From Roseiarcus sp963835215 (GTDB lineage: Bacteria; Pseudomonadota; Alphaproteobacteria; Rhizobiales; Beijerinckiaceae): a DNA stretch of 64,000 bases. Positions 33,740-42,890 of the stretch are shown here, piece after piece (the first letter of the stretch is position 1; the number at the start of each line of letters is the position of its first letter). The stretch spans positions 1,364,001-1,428,000 of the forward strand of contig CAWIES010000002.1 of the NCBI GenBank assembly GCA_963835215.1, given 5' to 3'. The notes under the pieces were generated by a model, which was not told the DNA's origin, ran no database searches, and saw only the letters and a program-made list of their open reading frames with translations. The translations under genes and the position numbers were made by a program.

Positions 33740-34723
33740 TTAGTCCGGCGCCGACGTCAGCGGCTCGAACGGGCGCGGCAGCGTGTCGCGGGCGAGATCG
33801 CGCGCGAACAGTTTGATGCCAAGCGGCTCGTTGCCATTGGGATGGACGAGCACGATCGAGCCGTCGTGAGGGCGCTGGTCGAGCGCCAGCCACGCGTCGG
33901 CGCCGAGCGAGATCAGGTGATTGCGGCGCACCGCCAGCATCAGCGGCGCGTTGGAGATGAGGCCGGGAAAGCGGAAGAACAGCGACGGCGTCTGGCCGTT
34001 GGCGATCAGCAGCCGCTCGACTTCGAGAATCTCCGCGTCGGCGTCGACGCCCTTCATCAGCAGAAAATTGCGATCGTCGGGCGCGCCGCGCAGGTAGGGG
34101 TGATGATAGGTGTGGTTGACCCACAGGATGTCGAGCGCGCCGCTGGCCTGCTGGTCGACCAGCCAGCGATAGTCGGCGAAATGGTGGAGCAGCCACAGGC
34201 CGGAGATCGACAGCGACACCGGCGTGTGCGGCCCCTGCGCGGCCATCTGGTCGAGAAACGTCCGGTCGAGCGGGCGCCGGCTCGGGCAGAGATCGCCGGT
34301 GACGAAGGCGCCCGGCTCGGCGCCGTGGATCAGACCGGCGTTGCTGAGGAAGCCGCGATGGACGAGGCCGGGCGCCTCAGCCGATTCTTCGATCGAGCGC
34401 ATCATCCGCGTCGCGGCGAGCGGCGCCTCGTCGGTCTCGGCGCAAGTCCAGCATGCGGCGCGCTCGATCCGGGTCGTCAATTTTTCCGGGTCGGCGAGCA
34501 ACAGCAGCGGCGTTCCTGCGATGCTCATCGTGCGGATCGCAACGCCCGCGCGCCCGTCGGCGGCGTGGCAGGCCTGGAGCGTCGAACGGTAGTCGGCGAC
34601 CGCGTCGGCGTGGGCCAAGGTCGTCGGCGGCGCAGGAGAATAGAGGCAAGCGGCGGCGTCCTCGCCGGCGCGCGCGGCGGCGCTGACGCCAAGCGCGAAG
34701 AAGGCGGCGAGCAGACAACGCAT
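33740..34723 (-). CDS. Polysaccharide deacetylase-like exported protein
   Basis: A 327-residue protein with a signal peptide (MRCLLAAFFALGVSAAARA). The region VTGDLCPSRRPLDRTFLDQM begins the NodB-like fold with a candidate metal/catalytic Asp in TGD. LWVNHTYHHPYL supplies the His-rich metal motif (HTYHH) and SLFFRFPGLISN the RxPxG-like motif. These support a divergent polysaccharide deacetylase acting on envelope or extracellular sugars. ATG at 34723 is used; an in-frame TTG at 34747 would lengthen the leader. It is divergent from the MarR-GNAT gene, with the 28-base palindrome in the shared gap. Confidence 0.78.
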   Translation of the reverse strand: MRCLLAAFFALGVSAAARAGEDAAACLYSPAPPTTLAHADAVADYRSTLQACHAADGRAGVAIRTMSIAGTPLLLLADPEKLTTRIERAACWTCAETDEAPLAATRMMRSIEESAEAPGLVHRGFLSNAGLIHGAEPGAFVTGDLCPSRRPLDRTFLDQMAAQGPHTPVSLSISGLWLLHHFADYRWLVDQQASGALDILWVNHTYHHPYLRGAPDDRNFLLMKGVDADAEILEVERLLIANGQTPSLFFRFPGLISNAPLMLAVRRNHLISLGADAWLALDQRPHDGSIVLVHPNGNEPLGIKLFARDLARDTLPRPFEPLTSAPD

Positions 34724-34868
34724 CAGAGCCAATACAACAACTCCCAACGAGGGCGCGTGGCCCAGCGGCCCGCCAGCGCGGGCGCGAACCTAGAGGATGA
34801 GGCGCGCTCGTGTCACCTTCGTGTTTTCGCGCCTGTCGCCATGGCCGCCGCCCGCCGCTTGCAAATTA

Positions 34869-34896
34869 CCATTCTCTGACTAAAGTCAGAGAATGG
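34869..34896. promoter_or_regulatory. Perfect 28-base palindrome over the MarR-GNAT start codon, likely operator
   Basis: CCATTCTCTGACT (34869-34881) and AGTCAGAGAATGG (34884-34896) are exact reverse complements separated by AA. The ATG of the MarR-GNAT gene (34893-34895) lies inside the right arm. MarR dimers bind such palindromes, so autoregulation is likely. The divergent deacetylase gene starts 146 bases away and might share control. Confidence 0.75.
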
Positions 34897-35774
34897 ACAG
34901 CGACGCGATCCAGCAGGTCCGGCGGTTCAATCGCCTCGTCACGCGCCGCAACGGCGCGCTCGATCAGAGCTTTCTCGGCCGCGGCCGCCCGCTCGGCGAG
35001 GCGCGGGTGATCTTCGAAGCCGGCGTTGCCGGCGCCGAGCTGCGCGCGCTGCGCGCCACGCTTGGCCTCGATTCCGGCTATGCGAGCCGGCTGCTCCGCT
35101 CGCTGAGCGCGCAGGGACTGATCGAGCTCAGCAAGCCGAGCGGAGACGCGCGGCTGCGCCGGATCGTGCTGACGGCGAAAGGCCGAGCCGAGCTCGCCGC
35201 CTACGAGCGACTGTCCAACGAACAGGCGCAAGCGATGCTTGCCCCGCTCGCCGCTTCCGAACGCCAGCGCCTGCTGGCGGCGATGGCGGAGGTCGAGCGG
35301 CTGCTGCGCGCGAGCGGCGTGACGGTCGAGCGCGAGCCCGCGACGTCCCCCGACGCGCGCTCGTGCCTCGACGAATATTTCCGTGAACTCGCCGAGCAAT
35401 TCGACTTCGGCTTCGATCCCGCCAAGGGCGGCGAGGTGAGCGAAGCGGAGATGACGCCGCCCGCCGGTTGGTTCTTTCTGGCGCGGCTCGACGGGCGCCC
35501 GGTCGGCTGCGGCGCATTGCGACGGCTCGGGCCAAGCGTCGGCGAGGTCAAGCGGATGTGGACCGCGCCGAACGCGCGCGGCCTCGGCGTCGCGAGGCGC
35601 ATGATTACAGCGATTGAAGCGACCGCTCGCGATGCGGGCCTCACGACATTGCGGCTCGACACCAACCGCACGCTGACCGAGGCGCAGGCGCTCTACCGCA
35701 AGCTCGGCTTTGTCGAGATCGAGCGCTACGGCCACAATCCCTACGCCGATCACTGGTTTGAAAAGCGGATGTGA
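34893..35774 (+). CDS. MarR-type HTH / GNAT acetyltransferase fusion protein
   Basis: A 293-residue two-domain protein. Residues 1 to about 140 are a MarR-like winged helix (LGEARVIFEAGVAGAELRAL, LGLDSGYASRLLRSLSAQGL, DARLRRIVLTAKGRAEL). Residues about 145-293 are a GNAT domain (AGWFFLARLDGRPVGCGALR, VKRMWTAPNARGLGVARRMI with the acetyl-CoA loop RGLGVARRM, and YRKLGFVEIERYGHNPYADH). The fusion is known in bacteria but its substrates are not. The ATG lies in a perfect palindrome, with only a weak purine stretch AGAGA before it, so translation may be poor or near-leaderless. Confidence 0.9.
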   Translation: MDSDAIQQVRRFNRLVTRRNGALDQSFLGRGRPLGEARVIFEAGVAGAELRALRATLGLDSGYASRLLRSLSAQGLIELSKPSGDARLRRIVLTAKGRAELAAYERLSNEQAQAMLAPLAASERQRLLAAMAEVERLLRASGVTVEREPATSPDARSCLDEYFRELAEQFDFGFDPAKGGEVSEAEMTPPAGWFFLARLDGRPVGCGALRRLGPSVGEVKRMWTAPNARGLGVARRMITAIEATARDAGLTTLRLDTNRTLTEAQALYRKLGFVEIERYGHNPYADHWFEKRM

Positions 35775-35934
35775 CAGCTCGCGCGCTGGGCGGGGCGCCG
35801 TCGCCAGCGACCATCCCCCAACGATTGCGTGATCTGGGGCGTGCGCCAGTGGCGCGTCGGCGTCGTGCGCGTCATAATTGCGCCGCCAGGGCGATCCACG
35901 CCTAGGCAGGTTTTAGGCAGGAGGGAGGCTGACG

Positions 35935-36306
35935 ATGATCGCGGCTCTGATGCTGATCGCGCTCTCGGGCGCCCCGCCGGCGATCCCCATGCAGGCGATC
36001 TGCAAGGACGCTCGGACCTCGGCGTTGCCCGAGGACGCCCAGGTCGCCTACGATAGCTGCGTGCACGACGAGCAGGACGCGCTCGACAAGCTGAAGGGCC
36101 GTTGGGTCCACTATTCGGCTTCCGCCCGCTTCGCTTGCCTTGGCGACGACAGCATCGCGCCGAGTTATGTCGAGCTGTGGACCTGCCTGGAAATGCAGCC
36201 AGGGGGCAGCCTGAGCTTGCAGAGCGGCGACCGCGACGCGGCGCCGGCCAACGAAGGTTGGAAGCCGTTGCCGCCGCACGCGCAACCGATGGGCGTCAAA
36301 CCCTGA
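35935..36306 (+). CDS. Exported hypothetical protein with four cysteines
   Basis: A 123-residue protein starting with a short hydrophobic leader (MIAALMLIALSGAPPAIP). The mature part contains ICKDARTSALPEDAQVAYDS, VHDEQDALDKLKGRWVHYSA, ARFACLGDDSIAPSYVELWT and LEMQPGG. Four cysteines (ICK, DSCV, FACL, WTCL) could form two disulfides in the periplasm, matching the DsbB present at 25.7 kb. GGAGG a few bases upstream of the ATG supports the start. No domain is recognised. It precedes cysD by 118 bases but is not obviously linked to it. Confidence 0.7.
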   Translation: MIAALMLIALSGAPPAIPMQAICKDARTSALPEDAQVAYDSCVHDEQDALDKLKGRWVHYSASARFACLGDDSIAPSYVELWTCLEMQPGGSLSLQSGDRDAAPANEGWKPLPPHAQPMGVKP

Positions 36307-36424
36307 CGGGCTTTCCGGGCGCACGGGATCGACCGGCGGGGGGTCCGCGGGCCGCTTTGCTTGATTCGGCGGGCTAACCTCTCTAAGTGCTTGGCTCACG
36401 CGATCCCGCCGAGGCGTTTCTCCA

Positions 36425-37330
36425 ATGGTCGACCTGCCGCTGCACCTCAGACGCCTCGAAGCGGAGGCAATTCACATAATGCGGGAGGTTGTCTCCGAAT
36501 TCCGCAATCCTGTGATGCTATATTCGATCGGCAAGGACTCCTCCGCGATGCTGCACGTCGCGATCAAGGCGTTCCATCCCGCGCCGCTGCCATTCCCGCT
36601 GCTGCACGTCGACACGACCTGGAAGTTCCGCGAGATGATCGCCTTCCGCGAGGAAACGGCGAAGCGGCTTAAACTCGATCTGCGCGTCCATATCAATCGC
36701 GAGGGTCTGGCGCGCGGCGTCTCGCCGTTCGCCTCGGGCAGCCAGGTTCACACGCAAGTGATGAAGACCGAGGGGCTGCGCCAGGCGCTCGACGCGGGCC
36801 AGTTCGACGCCGCCTTTGGCGGGGCGCGGCGCGATGAGGAGAAGAGCCGCGCCAAGGAGCGCATCTTCTCGCACCGCTCCGCCGCCCACGCCTGGGACCC
36901 GCGCAACCAGCGGCCCGAGCTGTGGCGTCTCTACAACACGCGCATTCGCGAGGGCGAGTCGATGCGCGTCTTCCCGCTGTCGAACTGGACCGAACTCGAC
37001 GTCTGGGAATATGTCCGCGCCGAAGGCATTCCGGTCGTGCCGCTCTATTTCGCCAAGGAGCGACCGGTGGTCGAGCGTGGCGGCACGCTGATCATGGTCG
37101 ACGATGATCGCTTTCCGCTGGAGCCGGGCGAAAAGGTGGAGATGAAGCGCGTGCGCTTCCGCACGCTCGGCTGCTATCCGCTGACCGGAGCGATCGAGTC
37201 CGACGCCGACACGTTAGACGCGATCATCGACGAGATGCGCGCGGCGACGACTTCGGAGCGTCAGGGGCGGCTGATCGACAGCGACGAATCCGCTTCGATG
37301 GAGAAGAAGAAGCGCGAGGGATATTTCTGA
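36425..37330 (+). CDS. cysD: Sulfate adenylyltransferase subunit 2
   Basis: A 301-residue ATP sulfurylase small subunit that makes adenosine 5'-phosphosulfate from sulfate and ATP. The PP-loop is YSIGKDSSAMLHVAIKAFHP; DAAFGGARRDEEKSRAKERI, RNQRPELWRLYN and FPLSNWTELDVWEYVRAEGI are family-specific. The C-terminus ends with SMEKKKREGYF, the usual CysD tail. Its stop shares one base with the cysNC start (TGATG), so CysD and CysN, which form a complex, are translationally coupled. Confidence 0.96.
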   Translation: MVDLPLHLRRLEAEAIHIMREVVSEFRNPVMLYSIGKDSSAMLHVAIKAFHPAPLPFPLLHVDTTWKFREMIAFREETAKRLKLDLRVHINREGLARGVSPFASGSQVHTQVMKTEGLRQALDAGQFDAAFGGARRDEEKSRAKERIFSHRSAAHAWDPRNQRPELWRLYNTRIREGESMRVFPLSNWTELDVWEYVRAEGIPVVPLYFAKERPVVERGGTLIMVDDDRFPLEPGEKVEMKRVRFRTLGCYPLTGAIESDADTLDAIIDEMRAATTSERQGRLIDSDESASMEKKKREGYF

Positions 37331-39201
37331 TGGCCGAGTCCCTGCGCCAGGACGCCTTGCCGACCCTGCGCCTGCTGACTTGCGGCTCGGTCGACGACGG
37401 CAAGTCGACCCTGATTGGCCGCCTGCTCTACGAGCAAAAGCTGATCTTCGACGATCAGCTCTCGGCGCTCGAGCGCGACTCGAAGAAACACGGCACGGTC
37501 GGCGCCGACATCGATTTTGCGCTGCTCGTCGACGGTCTCGAGGCCGAGCGCGAGCAGGGCATCACCATCGACGTCGCCTATCGCTATTTCGCGACCGCGC
37601 GCCGCTCGTTCATCGTCGCCGACACGCCTGGCCACGAGCAATACACGCGCAACATGGCGACCGGCGCCTCCAACGCCGACCTCGCCATCCTGCTGGTCGA
37701 CGCGCGCAAGGGACTGCTGACCCAGACCCACCGCCACGCGATCATCGCCTCGCTGCTGGGCATCCGTCATGTCGTGCTGGCGATCAACAAGATCGATCTC
37801 GTCGACTATGACGAAGCGACCTATCGCCGCATCGTCGACGAGTTCGCGGCCTTCGCCGCGCCGCTCGACTTTCTCTCGCAAGTCGCGATTCCGATCTCCG
37901 CCCGCTTCGGCGACAACATGTCCTCGCTCAGTCCCCACACACCCTGGCACGAGGGGCCGTATCTGCTCGATCATCTCGAACGGATCGAAGTCGAGGACGC
38001 GCGGCGCGGCGCGCCCTTCCGCCTGCCGGTGCAATGGGTCAATCGGCCGCACCTCGATTATCGCGGCTTTGCCGGCACGATCGCGGGCGGCAAGATCAAG
38101 CGCGGCGATCCGATCGTCGTCGCTTCGTCAGGCCGCCACAGCGTCGTCACCGGCATCCTGCGCGCCGGCGCCGCGGCGGAGGAGGCGGAGGCGGGCGACG
38201 CGGTGACGCTGACGCTCGCCGACGAGGTCGACATCGCGCGCGGCGACGTGCTCGCTAAGCCCGACAATCGGCCGGAAGTCGCCGACCAATTCACCGCCCA
38301 TTTGATCTGGATGAGCCACGAGCCGCTGCTGCCCGGCCGCTCCTATCTGATGAAGATCGGCGCGCGCACGACGCCCGCCTCGGTGACCGAGCTCAAGCAC
38401 CGCATCGACGTCGACAATTTCGACAAGCTGGCGGCCAAGACGCTGGCGCTCAACGAGGTCGGCTTCGCAAATCTCGCCACCACTGCGGCGATCGCCTACG
38501 ATCCCTACGCCGAAAATCATGAAACCGGCGCGTTCATCCTCATCGACCGCTCGACCAACGAGACCGCGGCGGCGGGGATGATCGCGCATGGTCTGCGCCG
38601 CGCGACCAACATCCACCGCCAGGGACTCGCGGTCGAGCGCGAGGCGCACGCCTCGATCATGCATCAGCGGCCGACCATTCTGTGGTTCACCGGCCTCTCG
38701 GGGGCCGGTAAATCGACCATCGCCAATCTGGTCGAAAGCAGGCTGCTCGCGCGCGGGGTCCACACCGCGCTGCTCGACGGCGACAACGTCCGCCACGGCC
38801 TCAACAAGGACCTCGGCTTCACCGCCGAGGACCGGGTCGAGAACATTCGCCGCATCGCGGAGGTGGCGCGCCTGATGACCGACGCCGGGCTGATCGTGCT
38901 GACGTCGTTCATCTCCCCCTTCCGTGCGGAACGGAGCTTGGCGCGCGAGATCGCCGCGCCCGGCGAATTCATCGAAATCTTCGTTTCGACGCCGCTGGCG
39001 ACGGTGATCGCCCGCGATCCCAAGGGCCTCTACAAGCGGGCGCTGGCGGGCGAGATCAAGAATTTCACCGGCGTCGACCAACCCTATGAGGCCCCGGAGG
39101 CGCCCGAACTGACCCTCGACGCCGCGCTTACCGAGCCCGAGGCGCTCGCCGATCGGGTCATCGCCGAACTTGAGGCGCGCGGCCGGATCGAGCGTCTCTA
39201 A
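37330..39201 (+). CDS. cysNC: Bifunctional sulfate adenylyltransferase subunit 1 / adenylylsulfate kinase
   Basis: A 623-residue NodQ-like fusion. Residues 1 to about 430 are the CysN GTPase with G1 CGSVDDGKSTLIGRLL (19-26), G3 ADTPGHEQYTRNM, G4 AINKIDL and EF-Tu-like beta-barrels. From about 450 is APS kinase, with Walker A GLSGAGKST and FISPFRAERSLAREI, LYKRALAGEIKNFTGVDQPY. GTP hydrolysis drives APS formation, then the kinase makes PAPS. The reductase gene cysH is not adjacent, so the route of PAPS use (reduction or sulfation) is open. A short GGGCGC/GCGCCC inverted repeat (39203-39226) follows the stop. Confidence 0.95.
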   Translation: MAESLRQDALPTLRLLTCGSVDDGKSTLIGRLLYEQKLIFDDQLSALERDSKKHGTVGADIDFALLVDGLEAEREQGITIDVAYRYFATARRSFIVADTPGHEQYTRNMATGASNADLAILLVDARKGLLTQTHRHAIIASLLGIRHVVLAINKIDLVDYDEATYRRIVDEFAAFAAPLDFLSQVAIPISARFGDNMSSLSPHTPWHEGPYLLDHLERIEVEDARRGAPFRLPVQWVNRPHLDYRGFAGTIAGGKIKRGDPIVVASSGRHSVVTGILRAGAAAEEAEAGDAVTLTLADEVDIARGDVLAKPDNRPEVADQFTAHLIWMSHEPLLPGRSYLMKIGARTTPASVTELKHRIDVDNFDKLAAKTLALNEVGFANLATTAAIAYDPYAENHETGAFILIDRSTNETAAAGMIAHGLRRATNIHRQGLAVEREAHASIMHQRPTILWFTGLSGAGKSTIANLVESRLLARGVHTALLDGDNVRHGLNKDLGFTAEDRVENIRRIAEVARLMTDAGLIVLTSFISPFRAERSLAREIAAPGEFIEIFVSTPLATVIARDPKGLYKRALAGEIKNFTGVDQPYEAPEAPELTLDAALTEPEALADRVIAELEARGRIERL

Positions 39202-39316
39202 CGGGCGCTGTGAATTGTCCGCGCCCATTGCGTGTGAGTCGAAAACGCGCTTCGATGCGCCGCAATCGCCGGGGGCGCCGCGAAGCGCGGGCCCAGTAGC
39301 GCGTGGGGGAGTTCTG

Positions 39317-40906
39317 ATGAAATCCGTCGTCCTCGCCGGCCTTGGGTTGGCGGCGCTGCTCGTGGGAGCAACCGGCGTTTCGGCCAAGACTCTCGTCTAT
39401 TGCTCGGAAGGCAGCCCGGAGAATTTCACCCCGGCGATCAACACCACCGGCACCAGCTTTGACGCGGCCCGACCAGTCTATAACCGGCTGACCGAATTTA
39501 AGCGCGGCACCACCGAGGTCGTGCCTGGTCTCGCCGAAAGTTGGGACATCAGCGACGGCGGCAAGACCATCACCTTCCATTTGCGCAAGGGCGTGAAATT
39601 CCATTCGGTGAAAGACTTCAAGCCGACGCGCGACTTCGACGCCGACGACGTGCTGTTCTCGATCAATCGCCAGTGGAAGAGCGACGATCCCTATAACAAG
39701 GTGTCGGGCGGTAAGTACGATTACTTCAACGACATGGACATGCCGTCGCTGCTCGATTCGGTCGCCAAGACCGACGACTACACCGTCGTCATGAAGCTCA
39801 AGACGCCTAACGTCGCCATCCTCGCCAATCTCGCGATGGACTTCATGGCGATCGGCTCGGCCGAATACGCGGGTTTCCTGCTCAAGAAGGGCGAGCCCGA
39901 ACAGTTCGACCAGGTTCCGGTTGGCACCGGGCCGTTCTCCTTCGTCGCGTATCAGAAGGATTCGGTGATTCGCTACAAGGCGAACCCGGATTACTATGGC
40001 GAGAAGGCGCTGGTCGACGACCTCGTCTTCGCCATCACGCCCGACGCGACGGCGCGCTACGCCAAGCTGAAGACTGGCGAATGCCAAATCAACGCCTATC
40101 CGCGGCCCGCCGACCTTGCCGAGATGGAGAGCGACCCGACGCTGAAAGTGATCCACGCGCCCGGTCTCAACGTCGCCTATTGGGCGTTCAACAACACCAA
40201 GCCGCCGTTCGACAAGAAGGAAGTGCGCCAGGCGCTGTCGATGGCGATCGACCGTGACGCCATCGTCAAAGACGTTTATCTCGGCGCTGGCGAAAAGGCC
40301 AAGACGCTCATTCCGGCGACGATGTGGTCCTATGACGACGCCATCGTCGACGACCCTTACGATCCCGAGAAGGCCAAGGCGATGCTCGCCGCCGCCGGCG
40401 TAACGACGCCGCTCGACATCGACCTCTGGTACATGCCGGTGCAGCGCCCCTATAATCCTAACGGCAAGCGCATCGGCGAAATGATGCAGGCCGACCTCGC
40501 CAAGATCGGCGTCAACGCCAAGCTCGTGACCTTCGAATGGGGCGAGTATCGCAAGCGCCTGGAGAATGCCGAGGACATGACCGGCCAGATGGGCTGGACC
40601 GGCGACAATGGCGATCCCGACAATTTCTTCTTTCTGCTGAGCTGCCCGGACGGCAAGCCGGCGGGCAACAATATCTCGAAGTGGTGCAACGCCGAGTTCG
40701 ACGACCTGCTGGTCAAGGCGCGCGTGATTCCCGATCAAGCCGAGCGCGCCAAGCTCTATACCCGCATGCAGGAGATCGAACACGACGAGGCGCCCTCATT
40801 GTTGATTGCGCATTCGATCGTCTTCGAGGCGATGCGAGCCAACGTGACGGGCTACAAGCAGAGCCCGCTGGGCACGCATGCGTTTGAAGGCGTCGACATC
40901 AAATAG
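39317..40906 (+). CDS. dppA: ABC transporter substrate-binding protein, dipeptide type
   Basis: A 529-residue periplasmic solute-binding protein (SBP_bac_5 family) with a signal peptide (MKSVVLAGLGLAALLVGATG, then VSA). Conserved blocks are LVYCSEGSPENFTPAINTTG, TFHLRKGVKFHSV, PVGTGPFSFVAYQKDSVIRY, HAPGLNVAYWAFNNTKPPFD, VRQALSMAIDRDAIV and MGWTGDNGDPDNFFFLLSC. The WTGDNGDPDNF motif is typical of DppA-type dipeptide/haem binding proteins. GGGGGAG lies upstream of the ATG. It leads the dpp operon; a strong hairpin separates it from dppB. Confidence 0.9.
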   Translation: MKSVVLAGLGLAALLVGATGVSAKTLVYCSEGSPENFTPAINTTGTSFDAARPVYNRLTEFKRGTTEVVPGLAESWDISDGGKTITFHLRKGVKFHSVKDFKPTRDFDADDVLFSINRQWKSDDPYNKVSGGKYDYFNDMDMPSLLDSVAKTDDYTVVMKLKTPNVAILANLAMDFMAIGSAEYAGFLLKKGEPEQFDQVPVGTGPFSFVAYQKDSVIRYKANPDYYGEKALVDDLVFAITPDATARYAKLKTGECQINAYPRPADLAEMESDPTLKVIHAPGLNVAYWAFNNTKPPFDKKEVRQALSMAIDRDAIVKDVYLGAGEKAKTLIPATMWSYDDAIVDDPYDPEKAKAMLAAAGVTTPLDIDLWYMPVQRPYNPNGKRIGEMMQADLAKIGVNAKLVTFEWGEYRKRLENAEDMTGQMGWTGDNGDPDNFFFLLSCPDGKPAGNNISKWCNAEFDDLLVKARVIPDQAERAKLYTRMQEIEHDEAPSLLIAHSIVFEAMRANVTGYKQSPLGTHAFEGVDIK

Positions 40907-40915
40907 GCGGGAAAC

Positions 40916-40942
40916 GGGCCGGCCCGCCACGCGGGCTGGCCC
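40916..40942 (+). promoter_or_regulatory. Strong stem-loop between dppA and dppB
   Basis: GGGCCGGCCCGC (40916-40927), loop CAC, GCGGGCTGGCCC (40931-40942) forms a 12-bp stem with one G-U pair. There is no T-run, and dppB starts 18 bases later. Such hairpins after the binding-protein gene of ABC operons usually stabilise its message or partially end transcription, so that the binding protein exceeds the permeases. Confidence 0.7.
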
Positions 40943-40960
40943 CGGCCTCGCCCTTAGCCC

Positions 40961-41974
40961 ATGATCGTCTATTTCGTCCGCCGCATCGTCTTCACCGTCC
41001 CGACGTTCGTGGCGCTGATGTTCGTCACCTTCTTCGCGATCCGCCTCGTGCCGGGCGATCCGGTCGAGGTGCGGGTCGGCGAACACGGCATTTCGCCTGA
41101 GCGGCTCGCCTTCTTCCGCCACCAACTCGGCCTCGACCTGCCGGTGTGGCGACAGTTCCTCGACTACGCCTGGGGGTTGCTGCACGGCGATTTCGGCGTG
41201 TCGCTATCGACCCAGCAGAAAGTGCTGACCGAGTTCCTGACGCTGTTTCCCGCGACCGTCGAGCTGTCGCTGTGCGCCATGCTGTTCGCCATCCTGATCG
41301 GCGTGCCGGCGGGGGCGCTCGCCGCGGTCAAGCGCGGCAGCCTCTACGATCAGGCGCTGATGACCGCCTCGCTGTTCGGCTATTCGATGCCGATCTTCTG
41401 GTGGGGCCTGCTGCTGATCATGTTCGTTTCGGTCCGGCTGGGATGGCTGCCGGTGTCGGGCCGCATCGACCTCGTCAATTATTATTTCGATCAGCCGACC
41501 GGCTTCATGACAATCGACGCGCTGCTCTCGGGCCAGCCCGGCGCTTTCCTCGACGCCGTGCGTCATCTCATCCTGCCCTCGATCGTGCTTGGCACGATCC
41601 CGCTCGCGGTGATCGCGCGCATGACGCGCTCCTCGATGCTGGAAGTCCTGTCGGAAGACTATGTGCGCACCGCGCGCGCCAAGGGCCTGTCGCCGTTTCG
41701 GGTGATCGGCGTCCACGCGCTGCGCAACGCGCTGCTGCCGGTGGTCACGGTGATAGGCCTGATGGTGTCGGGCCTGCTCGCTGGCGCAGTGCTCACCGAG
41801 ACGATCTTCTCCTGGCCGGGGGTCGGCCATTGGCTGATCGACTCGATCGAGCGACGCGACTACCCGGCGCTGCAAGGCGGCGTCATGCTCGTCTCGGCGG
41901 TGGTGATCGTCGTCAACCTAATTGTCGATCTCATCTATGGCGCGATCAATCCGAGGATTCGCCATGGCCGCTGA
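40961..41974 (+). CDS. dppB: Dipeptide-type ABC transporter permease B
   Basis: A 337-residue inner-membrane permease of the DppB/OppB family. It starts MIVYFVRRIVFTVPTFVALM with the conserved first helix, then VPGDPVEVRVGEHGISPERL and LGLDLPVWRQFLDYAWGLLH. It contains the EAA loop contacting the ATPases (LEVLSEDYVRTARAKGLSPF) and ends GAVLTETIFSWPGVGHWLID with six predicted helices. It overlaps dppC by 11 bases. Confidence 0.94.
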   Translation: MIVYFVRRIVFTVPTFVALMFVTFFAIRLVPGDPVEVRVGEHGISPERLAFFRHQLGLDLPVWRQFLDYAWGLLHGDFGVSLSTQQKVLTEFLTLFPATVELSLCAMLFAILIGVPAGALAAVKRGSLYDQALMTASLFGYSMPIFWWGLLLIMFVSVRLGWLPVSGRIDLVNYYFDQPTGFMTIDALLSGQPGAFLDAVRHLILPSIVLGTIPLAVIARMTRSSMLEVLSEDYVRTARAKGLSPFRVIGVHALRNALLPVVTVIGLMVSGLLAGAVLTETIFSWPGVGHWLIDSIERRDYPALQGGVMLVSAVVIVVNLIVDLIYGAINPRIRHGR

Positions 41975-42887
41975 CATGGCTGCTTCCCCAGCCTTCGGCG
42001 ATGAGGCGGCCGGGGTGCTCGCCCAGCCCTCGCCGCTTGCCGCATTCTGGGCGGCGTTCTGCGAGAACCGCGGCGCGGTCTTCGGCCTGACGGTTCTTGT
42101 GGCGATCGTCGCCGTCGCCCTCGGCGCCGACCTCATCGCGCCCCATTCGCCGATCGAGCAATTCCGCGACGCGGTGCGCGCGCCCCCCGTCTGGGAGGCC
42201 GGTGGCGCGTGGCGGTTCGTGCTCGGCACGGACGGCGACGGCCACGACATGCTGTCGCGGCTGATCTACGGGGCGCGCGTGTCGCTGTTCATCGGCCTGT
42301 CGGTGATGAGCGTCTCGTTCGCGCTCGGCGTCATCCTCGGCCTGCTCAGCGCGGCGGCGGGGTCGATCGTCGATGTCGTCATCTCCCGCGTGATGGATCT
42401 GATTCTGGCGGTGCCGAGCCTGGTGATGGCGATCCTGGTGGTCGCCGTGCTCGGCCCGAGCCTCGCCAACACCATCATCGCGGTGACGATTGTTTACCTG
42501 CCGCGCTATGTGCGGTTGGTGCGCGCTTCGGCGCTTGGCGAGCTGGCCAAGGACTATGTCACGGCGGCGCGCGTCGCCGGCGTCGGGCCGCTCCGGCTGA
42601 TGGTCGCAACCGTGCTGCCAAATTGCCTTGCGCCGCTGATCGTCCAGGCCGCGCTTGGCGTCTCGGACGCCATTCTCGAAGCGGCGGGTCTCGGTTTTCT
42701 CGGCCTCGGCGCGCAACCGCCGACGCCCGAATGGGGGACGATGCTCGCCGATTCGCGCGAGTTCATCCGCTCCGACCCCTGGATCGTCGCGCTGCCGGGT
42801 CTCGCGATCCTGACCGCGGTCGTCGCCATCAACCTGACTGGCGATGGCCTGCGCGACGCGCTCGATCCCAAGCTGCGGCGGAGCTAG
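41964..42887 (+). CDS. dppC: Dipeptide-type ABC transporter permease C
   Basis: A 307-residue inner-membrane permease partner of DppB. It has an N-terminal OppC-type segment (LAAFWAAFCENRGAVFGLTV), the conserved LGTDGDGHDMLSRLIYGARV, the EAA loop LGELAKDYVTAARVAGVGPL and ILEAAGLGFLGLGAQPPTPE near the end. GAGG in the upstream dppB tail supports ATG at 41964; a second in-frame ATG at 41976 is possible. It ends 3 bases before the dppD start. Confidence 0.94.
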   Translation: MAADMAASPAFGDEAAGVLAQPSPLAAFWAAFCENRGAVFGLTVLVAIVAVALGADLIAPHSPIEQFRDAVRAPPVWEAGGAWRFVLGTDGDGHDMLSRLIYGARVSLFIGLSVMSVSFALGVILGLLSAAAGSIVDVVISRVMDLILAVPSLVMAILVVAVLGPSLANTIIAVTIVYLPRYVRLVRASALGELAKDYVTAARVAGVGPLRLMVATVLPNCLAPLIVQAALGVSDAILEAAGLGFLGLGAQPPTPEWGTMLADSREFIRSDPWIVALPGLAILTAVVAINLTGDGLRDALDPKLRRS

Positions 42888-42890
42888 GCG

